From the NCBI RefSeq assembly GCF_023283535.1, contig NZ_JAKILT010000002.1, positions 1 to 64,000 of the forward strand: a stretch of 64,000 nucleotides of DNA. The letters are read 5' to 3'. Positions 17,362-25,300 of the stretch are shown piece by piece (position 1 is the first letter of the stretch; the number at the start of each line of letters is the position of its first letter). The notes beneath the pieces are model-generated. The model ran no database searches. It worked only from the letters and a program-made list of their open reading frames with translations, and was not told the DNA's origin. Source of the DNA: Shewanella sairae (GTDB lineage: Bacteria > Pseudomonadota > Gammaproteobacteria > Enterobacterales > Shewanellaceae). A program made the position numbers and the translations under genes.

Positions 17362-18345
17362 TTACTTCTCCGACTCAGTGTCAGTGTCAGTGTTAGTGTT
17401 AGTGTTAGTGTCAGACAATATTGGTTGTGAGAATGGCGTTTGCTTAGGAACCGCAATACCACACTGCACAAGCAGTTGCACCGTATCGCAATGCGCTATG
17501 CCGAGTGCTTGATTAACCACTTTGGCGTAACTGCCAACCAGATATACTTTTGCGCCAGCACTGGTCATAAAATCTTGTAATGCTTGGGTTTCAGTGGACG
17601 TCATTTGCGGCTGCGGCAGCAAAAAGACTTGGCTGCAGTTAAGTCGCTGCACAATAAAGTGCAGCTCACTGACATTAGTGACTTTTACCAAGTTGTGGTT
17701 GACGTGATAGGCCGATAACTCTAACGACATAATCAATGAGTTAATGGGTTTAGCCCCCTGTAACTCAACTAATAAGCAGGGCTGCTGCGCGTCTGCTTGT
17801 AGTTGAGCCAATCGCCTTTTGGCGATACGAGCAGACAATTCATCAATCACCCAGGTTTCAATACAAGCGGCATCGGGGCGGCCCAGTAGTAAGCCTTCAA
17901 GTCCATTTAGCCATGGCCAATAAAGGCCATTTTTTAGGACTGAAAACGGATACAGGCCAGATAGCTCAGTAAGCTTTACGTTCAGCGCCGCAGCATTAAA
18001 ATCGAGACAAGATTGATTGAGGTATTCAATATGGTCTAACCAAAGGTTTTGCTCTTCAGCCGTTAACGCTTGCTTGGCTAAAGGCTTGGCCGCTGCTTGC
18101 GTTTGCGACGACTTTAATAGCGGCTTTACTTTACTAATTGCCACACCTTGGTTTAGCCAAAATAGGATCTCTTCTATTTGGGCTAAATGAGATTCGCCGT
18201 ATAAACGATGCCCTTTGGGCGTACGCTTAGGGACAACTAAACCAAAGCGTCTTTGCCACGCCCTCAAGGTAACCGGGTTAACCCCGGTGCGCTGGGCTGC
18301 ATCGCCTATGGTTAACCATATTGCTTCATCCTCAACCTTTTCCAT
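17362..18345 (-). CDS. MerR-family regulator with B12-binding-like C-terminal domain (LitR/CarH type)
   Basis: A 327-residue regulator. The N-terminal MerR helix-turn-helix is clear (LTIGDAAQRTGVNPVTLRAWQRRFGLV, then TPKGHRLYGESHLAQIEEI). The rest aligns in shape with the cobalamin-binding helical and Rossmann domains of LitR/CarH, but I cannot find the W-x9-EH or DxHxxG motifs; the expected EH place reads ETW. It may therefore not bind adenosyl-B12, as described for class II LitR proteins. The start at 18345 has GGAG 6 bases upstream. The C-terminal tail is a repeat of TN/TD dipeptides. It probably controls its own operon through the TGTACA sites at 19373-19400. Confidence 0.85.
   Translation of the reverse strand: MEKVEDEAIWLTIGDAAQRTGVNPVTLRAWQRRFGLVVPKRTPKGHRLYGESHLAQIEEILFWLNQGVAISKVKPLLKSSQTQAAAKPLAKQALTAEEQNLWLDHIEYLNQSCLDFNAAALNVKLTELSGLYPFSVLKNGLYWPWLNGLEGLLLGRPDAACIETWVIDELSARIAKRRLAQLQADAQQPCLLVELQGAKPINSLIMSLELSAYHVNHNLVKVTNVSELHFIVQRLNCSQVFLLPQPQMTSTETQALQDFMTSAGAKVYLVGSYAKVVNQALGIAHCDTVQLLVQCGIAVPKQTPFSQPILSDTNTNTNTDTDTESEK
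17376..17414. repeat. Hexanucleotide tandem repeat, about 6.5 copies of (C/T)AGTGT
   Basis: Three CAGTGT units followed by three TAGTGT units and a partial unit, inside the last codons of the MerR-like gene. Being 6 bp long, gain or loss of units adds or removes a TN or TD dipeptide without a frameshift. Confidence 0.9.
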
Positions 18346-18377
18346 GCTGTACTCCAGGTTAGTAATCAAACCTATGC

Positions 18378-19334
18378 CTAGTAGGCATAACGTAGCTTGA
18401 GCTCTTGAGGGTGCGGATTAAGGTACACTTGGTTCTCAATATAGGGGGTTGGGAATTCACGCAGATAATGGTTAATCAGCGTCATCGGCACCAAGATAGG
18501 TTGCAAGCCTTGGTTGTATTTCAAAATCGACTCTGCAAGCTCTGCTTTTTGCGCGCTCGACAGATGCTTTTTAAAGTAACCTTGGATATGTTGCAGCGCA
18601 CTGGTGTGGTTTTTACGGGTCGCTTTAATCTTTAAGATCTGCATAAAACCAGTAAAGTAGGTCTCTGCAATCTTTTCTAAATCACCACTCATATCTGCTA
18701 ACAAAGGTCCAAGCTCACGATAAAGCTTTGGATTATGCGCCATTAACATATATTTGTAGCGAGCATGAAAGTCCAAGATACTACTCTTGGTAAAACCAGA
18801 CGCTTTTAGCATGTGCCAGTCATGGTAAGCGTATACACGAGTAAAAAAATTCTCGCGAATAGGTAAGTCATGCAAGCGCCCTTCTTCTTCAACAGGAAGC
18901 AGCGGATAACGCTCCATCAACTTTCTCGCATAAACCCCAATACCAGACTTCCAACCATTGTTAGTGCCATACTTGTACTCAGTGACACGCTCCATACCGC
19001 AGGTTGGTGATTTAGCACATAAAATGTAGCCACCTAAAAAGTTTAGTTGCTCAACTTTTTTATCACTAAACTCATTAAGCTTGTCTGTTACATCAACAGA
19101 ACCATCTGCACTTTTCACGAAAATAATATCGCCGTCTTTTTCTAAGCGAATTGATTTGCGCGGCGCCCCCATACCAATCGCCATCTCTGGGCAAACTGGT
19201 ACATAGTCAAAATGCTCTGCAATCTCTTTACGGCAATAACTTGATGCCTTATGGCCGCCGTCAAAACGGACTTTCTCACCTAGCAAACAAGCACTAATAC
19301 CGATCTGGATTTTATCTGAATTAAATTGGCTCAT
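18378..19334 (-). CDS. ybgA: YbgA-like protein: TudS (DUF523) plus DUF1722 domains
   Basis: A 318-residue protein. Residues 1-150 are a DUF523 domain, now known from characterised members as thiouracil desulfurase (TudS). Three cysteines expected to hold its [4Fe-4S] cluster are present in ISACLLGEKVRFDGG, PVCPEM and SPTCGMER. Residues 180-310 are DUF1722 (KYMLMAHNP, GYFKKHLS). The ATG at 19334 has AGGGAG seven bases upstream; two earlier ATGs in frame are less well placed. It is the first gene of the photolyase operon, and E. coli keeps ybgA next to phr. Desulfuration activity here is inferred from the conserved cysteines. Confidence 0.9.
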   Translation of the reverse strand: MSQFNSDKIQIGISACLLGEKVRFDGGHKASSYCRKEIAEHFDYVPVCPEMAIGMGAPRKSIRLEKDGDIIFVKSADGSVDVTDKLNEFSDKKVEQLNFLGGYILCAKSPTCGMERVTEYKYGTNNGWKSGIGVYARKLMERYPLLPVEEEGRLHDLPIRENFFTRVYAYHDWHMLKASGFTKSSILDFHARYKYMLMAHNPKLYRELGPLLADMSGDLEKIAETYFTGFMQILKIKATRKNHTSALQHIQGYFKKHLSSAQKAELAESILKYNQGLQPILVPMTLINHYLREFPTPYIENQVYLNPHPQELKLRYAY

Positions 19335-19372
19335 AGTCATACTCCCTAATTGACTGTTCATTACGCCCTATA

Positions 19373-19400
19373 CTTGTACAAGGATCACTTTTTTGTACAA
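19373..19400 (-). promoter_or_regulatory. Pair of TGTACA palindromes: probable MerR/LitR-type operator
   Basis: CTTGTACAAG at 19373-19382 and TTGTACAA at 19393-19400, centres 19 bp apart, about 40 bp before the first gene of the operon. Paired TGTACA elements with a similar spacer are reported as operators of LitR-family regulators, and the operon encodes such a regulator as its second gene. No other such pair occurs in the window. On the minus strand the distal TTGTAC could double as a -35 element. Confidence 0.7.
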
Positions 19401-19451
19401 GTTTTAATTCAACCGCAAACTTTATCTGCTTGTCCAGTGAATTTTAGACAT

Positions 19452-19479
19452 AAAAAAAGCCAGTTTTGAACTGGCTTTT
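19452..19479 (-). terminator. Rho-independent terminator
   Basis: AGCCAGTT-CAAA-ACTGGCT with a run of seven T on the minus strand, 24 bp after the DUF368 gene. It isolates that gene from the operon promoter. Confidence 0.85.
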
Positions 19480-19502
19480 CAATGTATTAATGAATAAAAC
19501 GC

Positions 19503-20420
19503 TTATCGCGTTTTATTAGCGAATCGCTCTAATCCCCATACCAGGAGGATACCGCAAACCATAGCAATAACCGCATATAACAGTAATGAAGGTTGCCCTG
19601 TTACCTGTTCATACTGCATAGGAGACAGTACACGCTCATCAAGCGGCACCATTTCACCTTTTGAATTTTCACGGAAAGTCAGCACTTCTTTCCATGGCCA
19701 AATTTTACCGAGTGTGCCCAGCATTAAACCAATTAAAAAAACCAAGGTTGCATCGTGGAACTTTCTTAGCAAGGCTGACAATACATGGCTAAAACATAAA
19801 ATACCGATAGCGGCACCAGCGGCAAAAGTTACGATAATACCCAGCTCAAAATTCTTAACCGCACCGATTACTGGGGTATATAAGCCCAGTAATAACAAAA
19901 TAAAGCTGCCAGAAATACCGGGTAAGATCATTGCTGTAATAGCGATACAGCCACCTAAGAATACATTTAAGTAAGTCATCTCAAGCGCAATTGGGTTGAG
20001 CATGGTAATGCCCCAAGCAAACACGACGCCAACCACGAAAAGGGCCAAACGCCCAAAAGTGAAGCCTTTAACTTGCTTGAGCATGTGGATCACTGAAATA
20101 ACAATTAAGCCAAAAAAGAACGACCACACCGGGATTGGATGAGTGTCGAGCAAATAAGTGATTAATTTGGCTAAGGTAAAAATACTGGTCAAGATCCCAC
20201 CAAACACACACAGCAAAAAAGGACCATTAATATGCATAAATGCCGCTTTAATGCCCTTTTCCTTAATGACTCCAAATAAAGACGGATTAATCTTCTTAAT
20301 ACTTTCAAGTAATGGGTCTAAAATCCCTGCGATAAATGCGATAGTACCGCCAGATACACCTGGGACCACATCTGCAGCGCCCATTGCCATCCCCTTGAGG
20401 TAGGTCTTTAAATAATTCAC
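19503..20420 (-). CDS. popT: DUF368 membrane protein, PopT-type undecaprenyl-phosphate flippase candidate
   Basis: A 305-residue polytopic inner-membrane protein with about eight to nine helices. The DUF368 signature GAADVVPGVSGGTIAFIAGI lies at the N-terminus, with a second matching repeat ILPGISGSFILLLLGLY near residue 165. DUF368 proteins have been shown in other bacteria to recycle undecaprenyl phosphate across the membrane (PopT). Start codon is GTG (20418-20420) with AAGGA upstream. Single gene with its own terminator. Confidence 0.88.
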   Translation of the reverse strand: MNYLKTYLKGMAMGAADVVPGVSGGTIAFIAGILDPLLESIKKINPSLFGVIKEKGIKAAFMHINGPFLLCVFGGILTSIFTLAKLITYLLDTHPIPVWSFFFGLIVISVIHMLKQVKGFTFGRLALFVVGVVFAWGITMLNPIALEMTYLNVFLGGCIAITAMILPGISGSFILLLLGLYTPVIGAVKNFELGIIVTFAAGAAIGILCFSHVLSALLRKFHDATLVFLIGLMLGTLGKIWPWKEVLTFRENSKGEMVPLDERVLSPMQYEQVTGQPSLLLYAVIAMVCGILLVWGLERFANKTR

Positions 20421-20655
20421 TTTATTCCTTAATTTACTGAGATGTTTTTAATCGGCCGAAATTATACGTGCCACTTCCTCTAAAAAGAAATGAAATGCAG
20501 TTTAATTTTCTGCGCACTAAATAATCGCTGCTAGCAATTGATGTTAATTCAATGTTAACCTCATCCGACCAGTCACACGACTAATAATCGTTTCAAATTT
20601 GAGTCGCCACGAGCCACAAGCTCACAACAGTCGATCACCAAAGGACAAACAGCAG

Positions 20656-21141
20656 ATGAGCAATACTAATAATAAGCCCACTAAAGTCATGTCGCTATAC
20701 AATCGCGTTAGCCGCTTGCCTTTTGGTAATAAGATTTTCTCTATTATAGTAAGCCGCATGGCGCCCTACTTCGCCACAGTAAAACCCATGATTAGTGAAT
20801 TAAATGTGAATCGCTGTGTGTGCTTAATCAAAAAACGTAAAGCGGTACACAACCATATTCAGACTGTACATGTGATTGCCATCTGCAACGGGCTTGAGAT
20901 GGCGATGGGAGTGATGGCCGAAGCGTCTATTCCCTCACACCTAAGATGGATCCCAAAAGGCATGAGCGTTGACTACACCGCCAAAGCTGGCAGTGATATC
21001 ACCTGTATAGCCGAAGTGAAACCTGAGCAATGGGTGCCAGGTGATATGCTGGTGCCTGTAACCGCTTACGACATCGATGGCGTGGCTGTTGTGCAAGGTA
21101 CAATCAAACTTTGGATCTCTGAAAAGCCAAGCAAACAGTAA
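20656..21141 (+). CDS. DUF4442 hotdog-fold protein (thioesterase-like)
   Basis: A 161-residue single-domain protein. The helix with HVIAICNGLEMAMGVMAEA and the strand region WIPKGMSVDYTAKAGSDIT fit the DUF4442 branch of the hotdog superfamily, which contains acyl-CoA thioesterases. I start at 20656, the ATG after AAGGAC; the frame is open 19 codons further but that part is not conserved-looking. Single gene; substrate unknown. Confidence 0.83.
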   Translation: MSNTNNKPTKVMSLYNRVSRLPFGNKIFSIIVSRMAPYFATVKPMISELNVNRCVCLIKKRKAVHNHIQTVHVIAICNGLEMAMGVMAEASIPSHLRWIPKGMSVDYTAKAGSDITCIAEVKPEQWVPGDMLVPVTAYDIDGVAVVQGTIKLWISEKPSKQ

Positions 21142-21181
21142 ATTATTTGAGGTAGAATACGCCAGCTGACACAAATAACAC

Positions 21182-21220
21182 TTGTCGGCTGACGGATCCC
21201 TGCTATTATTTCGAATAATA
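21182..21220 (+). promoter_or_regulatory. Promoter with palindromic operator of the ArsR-type gene
   Basis: TATTATT-TCG-AATAATA at 21204-21220 is a perfect 7-bp inverted repeat just before the Shine-Dalgarno region. TATTAT can serve as -10, with TTGTCG at 21182-21187 as -35 and a 16-bp spacer. An operator over the -10 of its own gene is the usual arrangement for ArsR-family repressors. Confidence 0.6.
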
Positions 21221-21244
21221 CCGAAACATTTTAAGAGTAAGCTT

Positions 21245-21538
21245 ATGAACACCGAAATTGCTGCAAAAGCCCTAAAAGAGTTAGGCCACCCTACTCGGCT
21301 AACTTTGTTTAGATGTCTAGTAAAAGCTGGCCATAAAGGCTTACCTGTAGGCCATTTACAAGAGAGCTTGCAAATCCCAAACTCTACCTTATCCCATCAC
21401 TTATCAAGTTTGATGTCAGCAGGATTGGTCAAGCAACATCGAGAAGGACGCGTATTACACTGTATTCCGCAATTTGACTGCTTAGAAGGTCTCATTCAGT
21501 TCTTACAAGAAGAGTGCTGCGCAGAGGAAACTTGCTAA
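21245..21538 (+). CDS. ArsR/SmtB-family transcriptional regulator
   Basis: A 97-residue winged-helix repressor: ALKELGHPTRLTLFRCLVKAG at the start, recognition region LQIPNSTLSHHLSSLMSAGLVKQHREGRV, then the wing. The classical ELCVCDL arsenic/metal motif is absent. Cysteines cluster at the C-terminus (EECCAEETC), which could bind metal or sense oxidants. The ATG at 21245 follows AAGAG and the palindromic operator; 21182 is an upstream extension. No obvious metal-resistance target is adjacent. Confidence 0.88.
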   Translation: MNTEIAAKALKELGHPTRLTLFRCLVKAGHKGLPVGHLQESLQIPNSTLSHHLSSLMSAGLVKQHREGRVLHCIPQFDCLEGLIQFLQEECCAEETC

Positions 21539-21556
21539 CACTCAACACCTGTCAGA

Positions 21557-22225
21557 ATGACATCGGTACACAGCAAAACTAACCTCTCTATGAAGCAAGC
21601 AGTAAAGAACCATGTAATAGTCGGCGAAATCGACAGTTGGGATGACGCTAGAGGCTTTGGCTTTATCCAAGTCCCAGGGCAGAAGCAGCAAGTTTTTTTG
21701 CACATTTCCGCATTAGCTAAAGACTCTCGTCGACCTCAAGCGGGTAATCGCGTCCAGTTTCATCGGGTTAAAGATAAGCAAGGTAAATTGTGCGCCGAAA
21801 AAGCCCAGTTACTCAGCGGCGGCGAAGTAAAGCCGAGCCGAAAAATTAGCCCTTCGTCAAGTCGGCTTAGTATCGCAATTGCGTTAAGCTTTATTGCGAT
21901 CTTATGCATTGCCTACTCACTGCAACATATTCCTCTGTGGCTTTTGCTCTATTTTATCACTGCGAGCCTAGTGACATTTATTGCCTACGGTTGGGATAAG
22001 CGTGCTGCACGTAAACATCGTTGGCGCGTCAGTGAGTTAAAGCTGCACCTATTAAGCATAGTGGGGGGCTGGCCCGGCGCATTACTGGCTCAGCAATGGC
22101 TCAGACACAAGTCTTCAAAAGGCCGCTTTAAATTTATTCTATGGTTAACGGTGCTTTGTAATCTCACACTTATCTATCTGTTTCACAGACCAGAGCTAAA
22201 TCCGTTATTTATGCTTATAAAATAA
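21557..22225 (+). CDS. Cold-shock domain plus DUF1294 membrane protein
   Basis: A 222-residue protein with two parts. Residues 20-85 are a cold-shock (CspA-like) nucleic-acid-binding domain with the RNP1-like GFGFIQV and VFLHISAL. After a basic linker come hydrophobic helices and DUF1294 (YGWDKRAARKHRWRVSE, LLSIVGGWPGALLAQ). This fusion is common in gammaproteobacteria; its role is unknown. It starts 18 bp after the ArsR stop. Neither the ATG at 21557 nor the one at 21590 has a good ribosome site, so the start is uncertain. Confidence 0.85.
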   Translation: MTSVHSKTNLSMKQAVKNHVIVGEIDSWDDARGFGFIQVPGQKQQVFLHISALAKDSRRPQAGNRVQFHRVKDKQGKLCAEKAQLLSGGEVKPSRKISPSSSRLSIAIALSFIAILCIAYSLQHIPLWLLLYFITASLVTFIAYGWDKRAARKHRWRVSELKLHLLSIVGGWPGALLAQQWLRHKSSKGRFKFILWLTVLCNLTLIYLFHRPELNPLFMLIK

Positions 22226-22245
22226 TAGTATAAAACCCAAAAATT

Positions 22246-22278
22246 AAAACGCAGCCCAAATAAGTGGCTGCGTTTTTC
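22246..22278. terminator. Bidirectional rho-independent terminator
   Basis: AACGCAGCC-CAAATAAGT-GGCTGCGTT with T-runs on both strands, between the convergent CSD-DUF1294 gene and the large Ig-repeat gene. Confidence 0.85.
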
Positions 22279-22311
22279 ATTTTAACTCTATCAGTTCGAC
22301 CTAGAAAAAAC

Positions 22312-25300
22312 TTAAGGTGTCACGGTGACTTCAGCTGAGCCCGATGCCATGTCCATAGTCGCGGTCACAGTTGCGATACCGACACCGGTAGCGTTAATAA
22401 CCTCTCTATTGCCATAGGCAATACTATTATCGGTTGAGCTCCAATTGACATATTTAGCGTAGTCAAACACATCGCCATTGCTATAAGTCACCATGACCTG
22501 AACCACTTGGTAATCGCCATTCTTAAGAGTGAGTACATTAGGAATAATTTCTATACTTTCAGCGACATTGGGTTCAACATTAAGTAGTAAACTATCACTA
22601 TACCCATTGTAGCTTGCAGAAATGGTCGCAGCGCCGTCTTGACCCGTTCCCATCGCCTCTCCCGCGCGGGAGTTACCGGTTTGAATCGATACGGTATAAG
22701 GGTCATCACTTTTCCAATCGGCATCTAAGGTAATATCAACAACGTTACCATCAGAGAAATAAGCATTAGCATAAAACTGCTGAGTATTTTCGGCAAATAC
22801 CGTATCCACTCGCGGAGTGATCTCGATTCGCTCTATAGCAGCAGCAGTAACTTGCGCGCTAACACTATCAATAGCACCATCAAATTGAGCCGTTATCTCA
22901 CTGGTGCCTACCGCTCTTGCCGTTGCAACCCCCCCTTCAGATCCAGAGGTGACAATATGTACTACATCGGTCTGACTCGAAGACCAAGTCGCAAGCTCAG
23001 TGACATCCTCTGCTGGTCTGTCGATATAACTCGCCGTCGCCTTGTAGCGCCCTTTAGTACCAATAGGTGCCGATAGATTATCAGGAGTAATCGTTAACGA
23101 AAGGAGTTCACTATCGAGGACATTAATTCTCCCTTGCCCTTGAACACCTTGATAAATTGCAAAGGTATCCGTTGCTCCAGCCTCTATACCATATGCGACA
23201 CCGTTACTATCAATGGAGACTTTACTCGCATCACCGCTTCGCCAATCGCTGATGTTTGTCACTTCTTTTCGAGTTATCGCTCCACTGCTATTTCTATAAA
23301 CTGCAAACGCCTGTAACTGAGTTGTTTTATTGACAATAACATGGGTATCTGCAGGCTCGACATCCACACCTAAGTACTCAAAATCGCTGACGATGACTTG
23401 AGCCTGAGCCTCAATGCCATAGTAACGCGCAGTCACAGTCGTCTGCCCTTGAGCATCTCCGCTAACTCGACCTGCAGAGAACCCTGATGGCACAATATGT
23501 GCTATCGAGTCATCAGCCAAGCTCCATGTCGCAGCCGTCGATGCATCATTCGAATAACCATCGGAATAAAACGCCCTCGCAATATACTGCTGGCTTTCAT
23601 TAATATTGATTGTTGAACTGACTGGCGTAACCTGAAGGTCCACTAAGCTTGGTTCATTCACAAACAGTGACGCCTTAGCTTTGAGTGATTTATAACTCGC
23701 TTGGATCTCGGTGCGACCAGATACCAAAGTATGTGCAACACCTTGTGAGTCTATGGTGGCAATATCGGTTTCGCTACTCTGCCAACTCGATTCTAGAGTC
23801 ACCTCTTTACTGCTACCATCAGAGAAGCGTGCATAAGCCTGATATGCTTGGTCAAGCCCTGCCGCGACCGAAGCATCTGCGGGGGACACTGTCAGCTCCA
23901 CTAATTCAGCAGGTGTCACCTTGACCACAGCTGTATCAGTTGCCGTTGTATATTGAACTGTAAGACCTGTCTGCCCTAGGCCCACGGCACTGGCAAAGCC
24001 TGGGGTTGGTGCGCCAGTAGCAATATGTACGATCCCCTCATCGCCTGAACGCCAAGTTGCCACTTTGGTAATATCTTCAGAACGGTTATCAGTATAAAAA
24101 GCACGAGCTGTAAACTGACCTTCTGTAGTGATTGGAACACTGATTAAACTTGGTGTCACTTTAATATAGTCAAGCTGTGCGTCAGTCACATCCAGTTCAG
24201 CTGTAGCCTGTAAACCAATATAATTGGCACTGACTTCAACATTCCCCGCCTGATAACTTTGAGCGACGCCTAAACGATCTAGCGTAGCGATATCGCTATC
24301 GGAACTATTCCAACTGACAACGTCTGTAAGGGGTTTGCTGTTGCCATCTGAAAACACCCCGGTCGCTTGATAAGCCTGAGTCAGCCCTGCTGCAATACGG
24401 CTATAAGCTGGCGAAATCACAAGCTTTTCGAGTATGGCATCGGTTACCGTCACATCAACTTTATCACTTATTCTTGCATACTCAGCTTGCACTTTCGTCA
24501 TGCCTATTGCAGTGGCTTCAGCAAAGCCTGCCGAACTACCTGTTGCAGCAATATTGACTAAGCTTGGATCGCTAACACTCCAAGTCGCTAAGTGGGTAAC
24601 GTCACTCGTATGACCATCGGAATAAAATGCATCGGCGCGATACTGCCCCGTTGTACCCAGTGGCACCGATAGATTAGCAGGAGAGACTTGAAGGCTAGTG
24701 ACTTCAGCATCTGTCACTGTTAGTTCAGCAATGGCAGATAAACCGATATAGCTAGCTTTTATCTGACTCTTTCCCTGCTGATAGCTTTGCGCTAAGCCAG
24801 ACTTGTCTACCGTTGCCACGGCTAAGGAGGCTGATTGCCAACTTGCTACATAAGTTAACTCTTTATTACTGCCATCAGAGAATATGCCAAATAGTCGATA
24901 TTGTTGAGTATTTCCCACCGCAACAGTGGCCGTTACCGGCGTGATATTAAGTGACTCAAGTATTGCACTGGTCACATTAACATTAGCGCTTGCCAGCATG
25001 CCTTGATAGCTAGCTTCAACAGTCGAACTTCCTTCAGTAACACCTTCGGCTAGACCGCTAGCATTAACTTGCACAATTGACGGAGACACTGAGTTCCAAT
25101 TCGCCAAGCGAGATACATCACTATTATGACCATCTGAGTAATAAGCCGTGGCGATGAGCTGCTGATTATAACCGACAGCTATAGCGCTATCTGCAGGTGA
25201 AACCTGTAATTTCGTGATAACGGCATCGGTCACAATTAACTCAGCAACGGCCTGCATCCCGAGGTAACTCGCAACGACATTCACCTGACCTTCTATTAGG

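Noticed and set aside
17361-17471. Photolyase N-terminal extension with a TLTLTL run
   Set aside because: It is the hexamer repeat of the MerR-like gene read in another frame; the ATG at 17360 has a proper ribosome site.
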